From an uncultured Sphingobacteriales bacterium (GTDB taxonomy: Bacteria > Bacteroidota > Bacteroidia > Chitinophagales > Chitinophagaceae), in contig CAMLFX010000057.1 of assembly GCA_946479435.1 (NCBI GenBank), forward strand, positions 1 through 20,556: DNA of 20,556 bases, written 5' to 3'. Positions 1 through 7,425 of this stretch are shown one piece after another (the stretch's first letter is position 1; each line of letters starts with the position of its first letter). Both the position numbers and the translations under genes were made by a program. The notes below the pieces were generated by a model that saw nothing but the letters and a program-made list of their open reading frames with translations, did not search any database and had not been told where the DNA came from.

Positions 1-1471
1 CAAAATCCCAGTCGTAGCTAACTGTAGGGAAGGGGTATGTCCATAAGCCAGCAGGCGGCGGTGCAGGTATATTACTGTATAAATTAACCGTAAAAGTAAC
101 TGTTGCAGGTATGCATCCGCCATTTTTATCCGGCTCTATTATAGGTACTATATCTCTCACCTTTACATAACTGGTTTTATATATAGTATCCTTACAGCCG
201 TGGCTGTCAGTGCCTATCATGCTTACATCGTAAAAGTCGTTGGTTGTATAAGTATGGTTTTGTGTTTGCCCTGTAGCGGTACCGGGGTGGAAATCCCAGG
301 CATAGCTGCTTGCATTGCCGGTTGCAGCAAAAGCTACCGTAACAGGCGCGGGACATGGATCGGTAGGATTGGCCGTAAAATCGATAGTTGGCTGGGGATA
401 TATAGTTACACTTCTGTACGCAGTATCCTTACAAGGGCCATCAGAAGTTATCAGGCGGATATTATAAGTGCCTGCGGTATAAAAAGTATGGTTTGTAACA
501 GCTAAATTACTAATGCCATCTCCGCCAAAGTCCCAATCGCTGGCGGTAAAGCTTGGCGTACTGGTATTGGTAAGTGTCATTGAAGTACCCACACATGCAT
601 TACTACCACCAGTAAAAGATGCCGTTACATCTTTTATTACTACTGCCGCCGCTAAGGTTGTCGCCTGTTGGCAGCCATTGGCATCAGTTACCGTAAGTTT
701 TACGTTATAAGTTCTGGGGGCAGTGCCCGTATAAGTATGCGAAGGGTTGGCGGTAGTGCCATGGGTACTGCCATCGTCAAAGTCCCAGTCGTAAGTATAG
801 GGAGGTGTACCGTTGGCAACAGTTGAGTTAAATGTTGTTGTACCACCAAACCTGCAAAAAGTGGGCACGGTAACAGTAAAGCTTACCTCGGGTGTGGGGT
901 TGATACATACCAGGTTGTTTTTTGTTTTTGACTGGCTGCAACCATTACTATTAGTCAATTGCAGGGTAACGTTTTTACAACCCGTAGCCGTGTATATGTG
1001 CGATGGGTTTTGACTGTTATTGAAGGGTGAGCCATCGCCAAAAGCCCATGAATAAGTGCTGGAACCCGTGGCATGCGATGCAGATGCATCATTAAACTGA
1101 ACAGTAAGCGGATTGCAACCGGAAGTAGGTGATGCAGTAAAATTGACCGAAGGGGTATCATGTACAATTACCGTAAGTGTTTTGCTACTGCTTCCCGAAG
1201 TATTACTTACTGTTAATGTGATTGTTTTTGTACCCGGCGTGGTGAATATAGTTGATGGTGTAGAATTGGTAGTAGGTATTGTACCGGCACCCGGTATTGA
1301 CCAATTGTAGCTAACCCCCGATACCGGTGGGCCCGCATCGAACTGTACGGCAAGGGGTACACAACCTTCGGTTGGGGTTGCGGTAAAATTAGCTACAGGT
1401 GCTTGTCCAAACACAACAATGGGTGCAAATAGAATAAGCGCTAGTAACAATAATCTGTTGACTACGGCCAT
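1..1471 (-). CDS. Secreted multi-PKD-domain protein, N-terminal part (partial)
   Basis: This is a large extracellular or surface protein of repeated PKD (Ig-like beta-sandwich) domains, open to the window edge with no stop, so at least 490 residues long. The ATG at 1471 is followed by a clear signal peptide (residues about 1-23, a run of Leu/Ile/Val ending VVFGQ). About six repeats of 80-90 residues follow. Each begins like DFTANPTDPCPAPVTVAF (several with a Cys-x-Pro-x-x-Val-x-Phe motif) and has a core such as YSWAFGDGS (about residues 140-148), YDWDFDDGS (227-235), SDWDFGGDG and YAWDF. The last visible residues, YDWDF, start the core of a sixth repeat. PKD arrays in Bacteroidota are usually adhesins or stalks of secreted proteins and often end in a T9SS sorting domain; whether this one does cannot be seen here. 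No enzymatic domain appears in the visible part. A weak promoter-like box, TAACTTTA (minus strand, 1519-1512), lies about 40 nt upstream. Confidence 0.9.
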   Translation of the reverse strand, partial: MAVVNRLLLLALILFAPIVVFGQAPVANFTATPTEGCVPLAVQFDAGPPVSGVSYNWSIPGAGTIPTTNSTPSTIFTTPGTKTITLTVSNTSGSSSKTLTVIVHDTPSVNFTASPTSGCNPLTVQFNDASASHATGSSTYSWAFGDGSPFNNSQNPSHIYTATGCKNVTLQLTNSNGCSQSKTKNNLVCINPTPEVSFTVTVPTFCRFGGTTTFNSTVANGTPPYTYDWDFDDGSTHGTTANPSHTYTGTAPRTYNVKLTVTDANGCQQATTLAAAVVIKDVTASFTGGSNACVGTSMTLTNTSTPSFTASDWDFGGDGISNLAVTNHTFYTAGTYNIRLITSDGPCKDTAYRSVTIYPQPTIDFTANPTDPCPAPVTVAFAATGNASSYAWDFHPGTATGQTQNHTYTTNDFYDVSMIGTDSHGCKDTIYKTSYVKVRDIVPIIEPDKNGGCIPATVTFTVNLYSNIPAPPPAGLWTYPFPTVSYDWDF

Positions 1472-1824
1472 AGGTTAAAATGGGGTTCTGTGATATATTA
1501 TAAAAAACAATTAAAGTTAAGAATTCCTTAAAATGACGAACATTAAAATGGCATTAAACGCCCGTTAAAAACTGCTCTGTTATTGCATTCCGCAGTTTAA
1601 CTATTAGTTAAACTATTCCGAATATAAAAATGATATTCCGTAAACATGTGTGATAAGGAGCTGACGAATATCATTGTATATAGAAGAAAAACAAGGTATG
1701 AATGACGCTTATATGCAGATAATCTCAAAAATGCAGGTAAGACTTGCTACACCGCTTTTTTTGTAGGTACTTAGTAGTAATGATTTTTCTATAAATTAAA
1801 GCATAAATAAATTTCCGGTCAGCT
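1472..1824. other. Divergent intergenic spacer between the PKD gene and acs
   Basis: This 353-bp AT-rich spacer separates two divergently transcribed genes. No open reading frame longer than about a dozen codons with a plausible start is seen, and no RNA gene is recognised. It holds a palindrome at 1594-1614 (own entry) flanked by three copies of ATTCCG at 1587, 1615 and 1635. Weak -7-like boxes occur at each end: TAACTTTA (minus strand, 1519-1512) facing the PKD gene and TAAATTTC (1808-1815) facing acs. Neither has a TTG at the expected distance, so no firm promoter is called. Confidence 0.6.
1594..1614. promoter_or_regulatory. Palindrome with 10-bp arms, candidate operator
   Basis: The arms AGTTTAACTA (1594-1603) and TAGTTAAACT (1605-1614) are exact reverse complements separated by a single T. 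With so short a spacer it is more likely a two-fold symmetric protein-binding site than an RNA hairpin. It sits in the spacer between divergent genes, about 120 bp from the PKD start and 210 bp from the acs start. The hexamer ATTCCG flanks it closely on both sides (1587-1592 and 1615-1620) and recurs at 1635-1640. The symmetry is seen directly; a regulatory role is inference, and I do not recognise the regulator. Confidence 0.4.
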
Positions 1825-3738
1825 ATGTCTTATCCATTTCAAATAACCAATAAGGAAAACTATATAGACCAATATAACAAGAGTGTGAATGACCCTGAGG
1901 CATTCTGGACCGAGATTGCTGAAAACTTCAGGTGGCGAAAGAAATGGGATAGTGTGCTAAACTGGAATTTCACTGAGCCTCGTATTGAATGGTTTATTAA
2001 TGGCAAGCTGAACATAACCGAAAACTGCCTTGACAGGCATTTGCCGGAAAAAGCCAATGAACCCGCATTCATTTTCGAGCCGAATGCCCCCCAACAACCC
2101 GGCCGCATACTTACCTATCAAAACCTGTACGATGAAGTAAACGCATTTGCACATGTGCTGAATGAGATGGGCGTGCAAAAGGGAGACCGGGTTTGCATAT
2201 ATATGGGTATGATACCCGAACTGGCTATAGCAATATTAGCCTGTGCACGTATTGGCGCTATCCACTCGGTAATATTTGGAGGCTTTAGCGCCCGTAGCAT
2301 AGCCGACAGATTGCTGGATGCGCAAGCAGAGTATATAATAACGGCTGATGGCGCGAACAGGGGCAATAAAGCGATTGCCCTGAAAGATGTGATTGATGAC
2401 GCTTTAGTAAGTTGCCCCTTTGTAAAAAAAGTGGTGGTGGTCAACCACTCCTCTACCCCCGCCAGTATGATAAAGGGGCGGGATGTTTGGTGGGAAGATG
2501 AAATGCAAAATGTAAAAAATGCAGGGAAGGGCGTCTTTGAACCTGTTGAAATGGATGCGGAAGACCCTTTATTCATCCTATATACCTCCGGATCCACAGG
2601 TAAACCCAAAGGTGTAGTACACACCTGTGGCGGCTATATGGTATATGCTACCTATTCATTTATCAATGTCTTTCAGTACAAGCCTGGTGACGTGTACTTC
2701 TGCACTGCCGATATAGGCTGGATAACGGGCCATAGCTATATTGTGTATGGCCCGTTATGCGCGGCTGCTACAATAGTTTTATTTGAAGGCATACCTACCT
2801 ACCCCGATGCGGGCAGGTTTTGGGATATTGTTGATAAACACAAAGTGAACATACTCTACACTGCACCAACTGCTATACGTAGTTTGATGGCGCATGGAAC
2901 TGATGTGATAGATAAACATGATCTCAGCAGCCTGAAAGTGCTGGGTACCGTTGGCGAGCCAATAAACGAAGAAGCGTGGTATTGGTACCATGAACATATT
3001 GGCAAAAGCCGCTGCCCTATTGTGGATACATGGTGGCAAACTGAAACAGGAGGCATACTGATATCGAACCTGGCGGGAATTACACCGGCCAAACCTGCAC
3101 ATGCTACATTACAATTGCCGGGCGTGCAGCCTATACTGGTAGATGAGCAAGGCAACGAGCTGCAGGGCAATGGTGTTTCAGGCAATTTGTGTATCCGCTT
3201 TCCCTGGCCGGGTATGATGCGCACAACTTATGGCGACCATGAGCGTTGCAGGCAGGCTTACTTCGCTACTTACCCCGGTTTATACTTTACGGGCGACGGC
3301 GCACTGCGCGATAAAGATGGCAACTACCGTATTACAGGCCGTGTAGATGATGTACTGAATGTAAGCGGCCATCGCATAGGTACTGCAGAAGTAGAGAATG
3401 CCATTAATATGCATACAGGTGTTATTGAGAGCGCAGTGGTTGGCTACCCGCACGACCTGAAAGGACAAGGAATTTATGCTTATGTAATCTTCGACCCTCA
3501 ACATATAATTGATAACGATACCAGGGCTGACATACTACAAACCGTAAGTAAATTGATAGGCCCTATTGCTAAACCAGATAAAGTACAGTTTGTAAATGGT
3601 TTGCCTAAAACACGCAGTGGTAAGATAATGCGCCGCATACTGCGCAAAATAGCTGAGGGCGAAACAGAAAACCTTGGCGACACATCTACCTTGCTTGACC
3701 CTGCTATTGTGGAAGAAATAAAGAATGGTAAAGTGTAA
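1825..3738 (+). CDS. acs: Acetyl-CoA synthetase (acetate--CoA ligase, AMP-forming)
   Basis: This cytoplasmic enzyme activates acetate with ATP and CoA to acetyl-CoA via acetyl-AMP (EC 6.2.1.1). At 637 residues it has the normal length of bacterial Acs. The N-terminal acetyl-CoA synthetase cap lies at residues about 7-65 (YNKSVNDPEAFW ... WNF). The adenylate-forming P-loop is YTSGSTGKPKG at 253-263, the WWQTETGG motif is at 403-410, and the ATP-ribose Asp is in YFTGDG (D491). The hinge region GRVDDVLNVSGHR (505-517) leads into the small C-terminal domain. The catalytic Lys is K600 in TRSGKIMRR, the residue acetylated in regulated Acs proteins. The gene is monocistronic or followed by the TPR gene 88 bp downstream. 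The start matches the family start; no strong Shine-Dalgarno is seen, which is usual in this phylum. Confidence 0.97.
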   Translation: MSYPFQITNKENYIDQYNKSVNDPEAFWTEIAENFRWRKKWDSVLNWNFTEPRIEWFINGKLNITENCLDRHLPEKANEPAFIFEPNAPQQPGRILTYQNLYDEVNAFAHVLNEMGVQKGDRVCIYMGMIPELAIAILACARIGAIHSVIFGGFSARSIADRLLDAQAEYIITADGANRGNKAIALKDVIDDALVSCPFVKKVVVVNHSSTPASMIKGRDVWWEDEMQNVKNAGKGVFEPVEMDAEDPLFILYTSGSTGKPKGVVHTCGGYMVYATYSFINVFQYKPGDVYFCTADIGWITGHSYIVYGPLCAAATIVLFEGIPTYPDAGRFWDIVDKHKVNILYTAPTAIRSLMAHGTDVIDKHDLSSLKVLGTVGEPINEEAWYWYHEHIGKSRCPIVDTWWQTETGGILISNLAGITPAKPAHATLQLPGVQPILVDEQGNELQGNGVSGNLCIRFPWPGMMRTTYGDHERCRQAYFATYPGLYFTGDGALRDKDGNYRITGRVDDVLNVSGHRIGTAEVENAINMHTGVIESAVVGYPHDLKGQGIYAYVIFDPQHIIDNDTRADILQTVSKLIGPIAKPDKVQFVNGLPKTRSGKIMRRILRKIAEGETENLGDTSTLLDPAIVEEIKNGKV

Positions 3739-3826
3739 TTTATTCTTTGGCTAATTATTAACTAATACCTGCCCTTTCATTTAGTTTTATATACTGGTCT
3801 TTCATACGCACACTAAAACAAACTGT

Positions 3827-4690
3827 ATGAAACAAATTTGTACGCTACTGCTGGTGGCTATTAGCTACGCTATGCCTGTTTTGGCGAAAGATGAGAAAAC
3901 CAAAGAAGTAAAAAAGCCAATGACACAGGAAGATTCTGTCTTTCAACATTACATGCGCGAAGGTGCCTGGAAAAGCCCATTGTTCTCACGAAAACGCGAA
4001 AGGTATATTGATAGTGCGCTGGCTATATTACCGCAAAATGCATATTTGTGGCAGCAACGTGGCATGCCACTTATTAAGCAAAACAAATATGAGCTGGCTG
4101 CACCTTTCATTGATAGTGCCGCAAAATACGACCCACCCGTATGGGTACCTTACCGCGCCTTTTGCAAATGCATCTTCTCCAAAGAGTATAGTGCCGCAAT
4201 TGACGATTTCAATCTGGCACGTAGTATCAATGGCAACTCGGGTGTTATGGACCATCCTTACGATTTTTACACAGGCTTATGTTATTTGCAGCTTAACAGG
4301 TTTGATAGTGCGGAAAACTACATAAGAAAATGTATTGACTACACTATTGGGCGCAATGGTGAAAGCTGGGTGCATTATATACACTGGTACTATTTGGGTG
4401 TAACCCGTTACGAGCAGGAAGATTACAAAGGCGCACTGGAATACCTGAATAAATCATTGATCGACTACCCTGACTTTTTCGATGCAGAATACTATAAAGC
4501 TTTAGCACTAATGCAACTAAAAGACTATAAGCAGGCAGCTATAGTAATACATAAAGCCAAGCAGGATTGCGATAAAGGGAACACCATGAACGAGGATAGC
4601 ATTTTTTATGAAACCTATCCCTACCAGGTGAAGAAATACTATGTAAAGGGCACTGTGGAATGGATTGACGGGATGAATAAAGACAATTAG
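3827..4690 (+). CDS. Secreted/periplasmic TPR-repeat protein
   Basis: This 287-residue protein has an N-terminal signal peptide (residues 1-20, MKQICTLLLVAISYAMPVLA, cleavage likely before KDEKT). The mature part is dominated by tetratricopeptide-like helical repeats. One lies around 60-101 (IDSALAILPQ ... YELAAPFIDSAAKYDP), one around 107-136, one around 146-171 (YTGLCYLQLNRFDSAENYI), and two well-formed ones around 186-245 (YYLGVTRYEQEDYKGALEYL, then AEYYKALALMQLKDYKQAA). TPRs mediate protein-protein contacts; no catalytic domain is visible, so the partner is unknown. It lies 88 bp after acs and 67 bp before lysA on the same strand, but it is not obviously functionally linked to either. A 10-bp hairpin overlaps its stop codon. 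Confidence 0.85.
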   Translation: MKQICTLLLVAISYAMPVLAKDEKTKEVKKPMTQEDSVFQHYMREGAWKSPLFSRKRERYIDSALAILPQNAYLWQQRGMPLIKQNKYELAAPFIDSAAKYDPPVWVPYRAFCKCIFSKEYSAAIDDFNLARSINGNSGVMDHPYDFYTGLCYLQLNRFDSAENYIRKCIDYTIGRNGESWVHYIHWYYLGVTRYEQEDYKGALEYLNKSLIDYPDFFDAEYYKALALMQLKDYKQAAIVIHKAKQDCDKGNTMNEDSIFYETYPYQVKKYYVKGTVEWIDGMNKDN

Positions 4691-4711
4691 CCAATAGAAT
4701 AATTGGCTAAT
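4686..4711 (+). terminator. Hairpin overlapping the TPR gene stop (weak terminator)
   Basis: ATTAGCCAAT (4686-4695) and ATTGGCTAAT (4702-4711) form an exact 10-bp stem around a 6-nt loop. The stop codon TAG of the upstream gene lies inside the left arm. There is no run of T after the stem, so it is a poor intrinsic terminator. It may instead protect a 3' end or separate the TPR transcript from lysA. The structure is certain from sequence; its role is inference. Confidence 0.4.
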
Positions 4712-4742
4712 CATCACATCAATTAATCAGCTAATTTGTCTT

Positions 4743-4750
4743 TACATTTG
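4743..4750 (+). promoter_or_regulatory. Bacteroidota -7 box (TACATTTG) in front of lysA
   Basis: TACATTTG matches the Bacteroidota -7 consensus TAnnTTTG exactly and ends only 7 nt before the lysA ATG. No TTG occurs about 19 nt upstream, so only half of the promoter consensus is present. If it is used, the transcript would begin at or within a few nt of the start codon. Confidence 0.45.
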
Positions 4751-4757
4751 CACCCTT

Positions 4758-5972
4758 ATGTACGAGCAGATAACCAACCAACAACTAATAGACATTGCCA
4801 ACCAGTTTGGCACGCCGGTCTATGTGTACCATGCTGAAAAAATAGCTCAGCAGTACCAAAAGCTACAGGATGCTTTCAATGGCCATCCTACCAAGTTCTT
4901 TTATGCCTGCAAGGCGCTGACCAATATCAACGTATTGAAGTATATAAAGGGACTGGGCGCATCGCTCGATTGTGTAAGCATCAACGAGGTGAAGCTGGGG
5001 TTGAAGGCAGGGTTCGATGCAAAGGAAATATTGTTCACACCCAATTGTGTTGACTTTAACGAGATAGTTGCTGCACAAGAGCTGGGTGTTAATATCAATA
5101 TTGACAACATTTCGATACTGGAACAATTTGGCAATAAATATGGCGGCAGTTACCCGGTATGTATCCGTATCAACCCGCATATTGAAGCGGGTGGCAATTA
5201 CAAAATATCCACCGGCCATATCGATAGCAAGTTTGGTATCTCTATACACCAAATGCGCCATATTGAGCGTATTGTAAAGACTACCAACATACACGTGCAA
5301 GGTTTGCACATGCATACGGGTAGCGAAATAAAAGATGTAGATGTTTTTCTGCGTGCGCTTGATGTATTGTTTGATGTAGCAACGCATTTCAAACAGCTTG
5401 ATTTTATTGACCTGGGCAGTGGCTTTAAAGTTCCTTACAAAGAGGGCGACCCTGAAACCGATGTGGTAACATTAGGCAGTAAACTAACTACAGCCGTAAA
5501 AGAATTTGAAAAAGAATATGGCCGCCCGCTAGTGGTATGGTTTGAGCCGGGTAAATATTTAGTAAGCGAAGCTGGCAGCTTTGTGGTGAAGGCTAACGTT
5601 ATCAAGCAAACTACAGCAACGGTATTCGTTGGTGTCAACTCAGGCTTCAACCATTTAATACGCCCAATGTTCTATGAAGCGTATCATCGCATCAGTAATA
5701 TATCTAACCCCAATGGTGCAGAACGCATCTACACCGTAGTAGGTAATATTTGCGAGACAGATACCTTCGCGTGGGACAGGGTACTGAATGAAGTGCGTGA
5801 AGGCGATTTGCTGGTCTTTCATAATGCAGGTGCTTATGGCTTTGAAATGAGCAGCAATTTCAATTCAAGACTGAAGCCTGCTGAAGTATTAATTGTAGAA
5901 GGGAAAGCGCACCTGGTACGCAAGCGCGATGAATTTGAAGACCTGTTAAAAAATCAGTTAGAAGTTTTATAG
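4758..5972 (+). CDS. lysA: Diaminopimelate decarboxylase
   Basis: This PLP-dependent enzyme of the alanine-racemase-fold (type III) decarboxylases converts meso-diaminopimelate to L-lysine, the last step of lysine synthesis (EC 4.1.1.20). At 404 residues it has the usual length. The PLP Schiff-base Lys is K52 in FFYACKALTN. HMHTGSEI (184-191) and the glycine-rich DLGSGF (218-223) and EPGKYLV (263-269) motifs bind the cofactor phosphate. CETD (332-335) supplies the Cys that completes the partner subunit's active site in the homodimer, and AGAYG (357-361) supplies the Tyr that contacts PLP. The family usually has EPGR where this protein has EPGK. The gene is flanked by a promoter-like box immediately upstream and a strong terminator immediately downstream, so it is probably transcribed alone. 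No lysine riboswitch fits in the 67-bp leader. Another decarboxylase of the same fold is possible but less likely. Confidence 0.92.
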   Translation: MYEQITNQQLIDIANQFGTPVYVYHAEKIAQQYQKLQDAFNGHPTKFFYACKALTNINVLKYIKGLGASLDCVSINEVKLGLKAGFDAKEILFTPNCVDFNEIVAAQELGVNINIDNISILEQFGNKYGGSYPVCIRINPHIEAGGNYKISTGHIDSKFGISIHQMRHIERIVKTTNIHVQGLHMHTGSEIKDVDVFLRALDVLFDVATHFKQLDFIDLGSGFKVPYKEGDPETDVVTLGSKLTTAVKEFEKEYGRPLVVWFEPGKYLVSEAGSFVVKANVIKQTTATVFVGVNSGFNHLIRPMFYEAYHRISNISNPNGAERIYTVVGNICETDTFAWDRVLNEVREGDLLVFHNAGAYGFEMSSNFNSRLKPAEVLIVEGKAHLVRKRDEFEDLLKNQLEVL

Positions 5973-5973
5973 A

Positions 5974-6008
5974 TAAGAGCCGCGATATGCGGCTCTTATT
6001 ATTTTTAT
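5974..6008 (+). terminator. Intrinsic terminator after lysA
   Basis: TAAGAGCCGC (5974-5983) pairs with GCGGCTCTTA (5989-5998) around the loop GATAT, followed by a T-rich tail (TTATTTTTATT). It starts two bases after the lysA stop. The gene on the opposite strand ends at 6008, so the hairpin may serve both convergent genes. Confidence 0.85.
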
Positions 6009-6499
6009 TAGCTTGATGCAGCTGCTGCACGTCTTCTGCGTATATACATAGCACAGTAAGGCATTAAAAAAGGTATCAGCGAGTTTGTTTCTCTATCCAG
6101 CATATTGTCGTACACATCTATGTGGTAATCGAAAGCAAACCTTGCCCATTTAAATTCAGCTTTTAAATCGGCAAGTAATTGTTCAGCACCATCGGTAAGT
6201 ATATACTCATTATGCCAAAGATTCCTTCGCCTGAAGTAAAGAGTTTTACCTGTTTCAAAATAAATTTCAGCTCCACGTAAATTCACCCTTACCTGTGCAA
6301 ACAGAACATCGTTCCTGTATATATGCCGGGCATTATTAAAAAACCCCGCCACTTTTACATCATATACCGGCAATTCGTTGATAATGATATGTGCTGTATT
6401 TGAGAAAAACGAGGTATAGTCGAGGCGTCCAATGATAGTAGCTGTATCATCCAGCAAATCAAATTTTCTATAGCCCCTTGTGCTTGCAGTGTACTGCAT
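6008..6499 (-). CDS. Conserved-looking 163-aa protein of unknown function
   Basis: I do not recognise this family. The 163-residue sequence has no signal peptide. It looks beta-rich in the first 115 residues (alternating patterns such as KFDLLDDTATIIGRLDY, HIIINELPVYDVKVAGFF, EIYFETGKTLYFRR). A helical segment follows (EQLLADLKAEFKWARFAF), then a hydrophobic patch SLIPFLMPYCAMYI (about 142-155) and a basic tail RRRRAAAASS. A series of short strands with a closing helix loosely recalls LURP-one/tubby C-terminal-like folds, but that is only a guess. It is convergent with lysA, sharing the terminator, and divergent from the LOG-family gene. TTACTTTG on the minus strand (6524-6517), one mismatch from the -7 consensus, lies 17 nt upstream of the ATG. 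Confidence 0.75.
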   Translation of the reverse strand: MQYTASTRGYRKFDLLDDTATIIGRLDYTSFFSNTAHIIINELPVYDVKVAGFFNNARHIYRNDVLFAQVRVNLRGAEIYFETGKTLYFRRRNLWHNEYILTDGAEQLLADLKAEFKWARFAFDYHIDVYDNMLDRETNSLIPFLMPYCAMYIRRRRAAAASS

Positions 6500-6599
6500 T
6501 TGTTGAAACTTTAATGCAAAGTAATTGCAGTTTTTACAATTAGTAAACAGCGGGGTAATACAATTAGCCGTTATCTTTATACTACATAATTATATGCTT

Positions 6600-7181
6600 A
6601 TGAAAAGCCTTGCAGTATTTTGTGGTTCAAGTGAAGGATATGACCCCGTGCACCGCGATACCGCCTATGAACTAGGAGTAAAACTAACCGAACGTAATAT
6701 ACGTATGATATATGGCGGTGCTAAAGTGGGCCTTATGGGCGTAGTAGCTGATGCTATGCTGGCCAATGGCGGCGAAGTAATAGGGATAATACCTGATTTT
6801 TTGAAAACCAAGGAAATAGCACACGAAGGACTTACCGAACTCATAACTGTACACACCATGCACCAGCGCAAATTGAAGATGAACGAACTGTGCGATGGCG
6901 TTATCACGCTGCCTGGCGGATTTGGCACATTGGAAGAAATGTTTGAAATGCTGACATGGGGGCAACTCGGCTTACATAGCAAGCCCGTTGCATTACTAAA
7001 TATAAATGGCTACTATGATGCGCTTACCGCCCTGTGTACAAATATGGTTAGTGAAGGCTTTTTGGATGAATGTACCCGTACCATGCTTCTTACCAGCCCG
7101 CTGGTAGATGAATTGCTGGATATGATGAACAACTATGTAGCCCCGGAAAAAACCAAGTATATAACCAGGCAAACTACATAA
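6600..7181 (+). CDS. LOG family protein (nucleoside 5'-monophosphate phosphoribohydrolase)
   Basis: Rossmann-fold protein of the LOG/TIGR00730 family, whose characterised members split the N-glycosidic bond of (cytokinin) nucleoside 5'-monophosphates to give free base and ribose 5-phosphate. The family signature PGGFGTLEE is at residues 105-113 of the 193-residue protein. The N-terminal strand SLAVFCGSSEG and GGAKVGLMG are also typical. The reading frame is open further upstream to 6525, but that extension is not family-like. Starts at 6594 and 6600 both fit and 6600 (MKSLAVFCGSS) is chosen. A near-consensus -7 box, TATCTTTA (6572-6579), is 20 nt upstream. A strong terminator follows, so it is monocistronic. 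Substrate in this organism is unknown; general nucleotide turnover is the safest reading. Confidence 0.92.
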   Translation: MKSLAVFCGSSEGYDPVHRDTAYELGVKLTERNIRMIYGGAKVGLMGVVADAMLANGGEVIGIIPDFLKTKEIAHEGLTELITVHTMHQRKLKMNELCDGVITLPGGFGTLEEMFEMLTWGQLGLHSKPVALLNINGYYDALTALCTNMVSEGFLDECTRTMLLTSPLVDELLDMMNNYVAPEKTKYITRQTT

Positions 7182-7199
7182 TAGATTCTTATAACATCA

Positions 7200-7235
7200 A
7201 GACCCGCTTCAAAATGAAGCGGGTCTCTCTTTTTC
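7200..7235 (+). terminator. Intrinsic terminator after the LOG-family gene
   Basis: AGACCCGCTTCA (7200-7211) pairs perfectly with TGAAGCGGGTCT (7215-7226) around an AAA loop, then CTCTTTTTC. The 12-bp GC-rich stem with a T tract 18 bp after the stop codon is a textbook rho-independent terminator. Confidence 0.9.
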
Positions 7236-7339
7236 ATGCTGGCGGGTAAATTTCTTATCTAGATTTTAATAGTGTTTCTAAGTGTGACTGCGAAGATAAG
7301 ATTTAAATATTCAGGAAATTTCAATTTTTCAAAATTTTT

Positions 7340-7361
7340 GCTACCGTTTTTTCACGGTAGC
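7340..7361. repeat. Small hairpin upstream of porT
   Basis: GCTACCGT (7340-7347) and ACGGTAGC (7354-7361) are exact reverse complements around TTTTTC. It directly precedes and touches the candidate -33 element of porT. A look-alike with the shared core ACCGTTTTTT..ACGGT lies at 8606-8621. On the minus strand the stem is followed by AAAAA rather than T, so it is not a good terminator in that direction; on the plus strand the downstream tail TTGTTTC is weak. Confidence 0.5.
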
Positions 7362-7391
7362 TTGTTTCAAGTTGCACATACTGTATCTTCG
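7362..7391 (+). promoter_or_regulatory. Candidate porT promoter (TTG-N19-TATCTTCG)
   Basis: TTG at 7362-7364 and TATCTTCG at 7384-7391 are separated by 19 nt, the preferred spacing for the primary sigma factor of Bacteroidota; the -7 box has one mismatch to TAnnTTTG. The predicted transcript start leaves a leader of about 30 nt before the ATG at 7426, which supports that start over the longer reading frame from 7372. Confidence 0.5.
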
Positions 7392-7425
7392 TATTTTACG
7401 TTTATATACATATCTTGTAGCATTC

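Noticed and set aside
200..1310. A series of open frames on both strands within 1-1471
   Set aside because: They lie inside the multi-PKD protein's coding sequence. The long minus-strand frame is uninterrupted for 490 codons with repeated, protein-like PKD motifs, so the others are shadows.
1860..3683. Several open frames antisense to acs
   Set aside because: acs is a full-length, motif-complete enzyme; the antisense frames have no family-like content and arise from its codon use.
4691..4757. Possible lysine riboswitch before lysA
   Set aside because: The 67-bp leader holds only the hairpin and the -7 box; a lysine riboswitch needs about 170 nt.
4863..5387. 174-aa frame antisense to lysA
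   Set aside because: It falls wholly inside the lysA coding region, has no recognisable domain and is composed of codons complementary to lysA.
6525..6599. N-terminal extension of the LOG-family protein (start at 6525)
   Set aside because: The extra 25 residues precede a typical family N-terminus (MKSLAVFCGSS) and overlap the promoter region.
7253..7301. Inverted repeat TCTTATCT ... AGATAAGA before porT
   Set aside because: Eight-base arms 33 bp apart in AT-rich DNA are easily expected by chance and no function is suggested.
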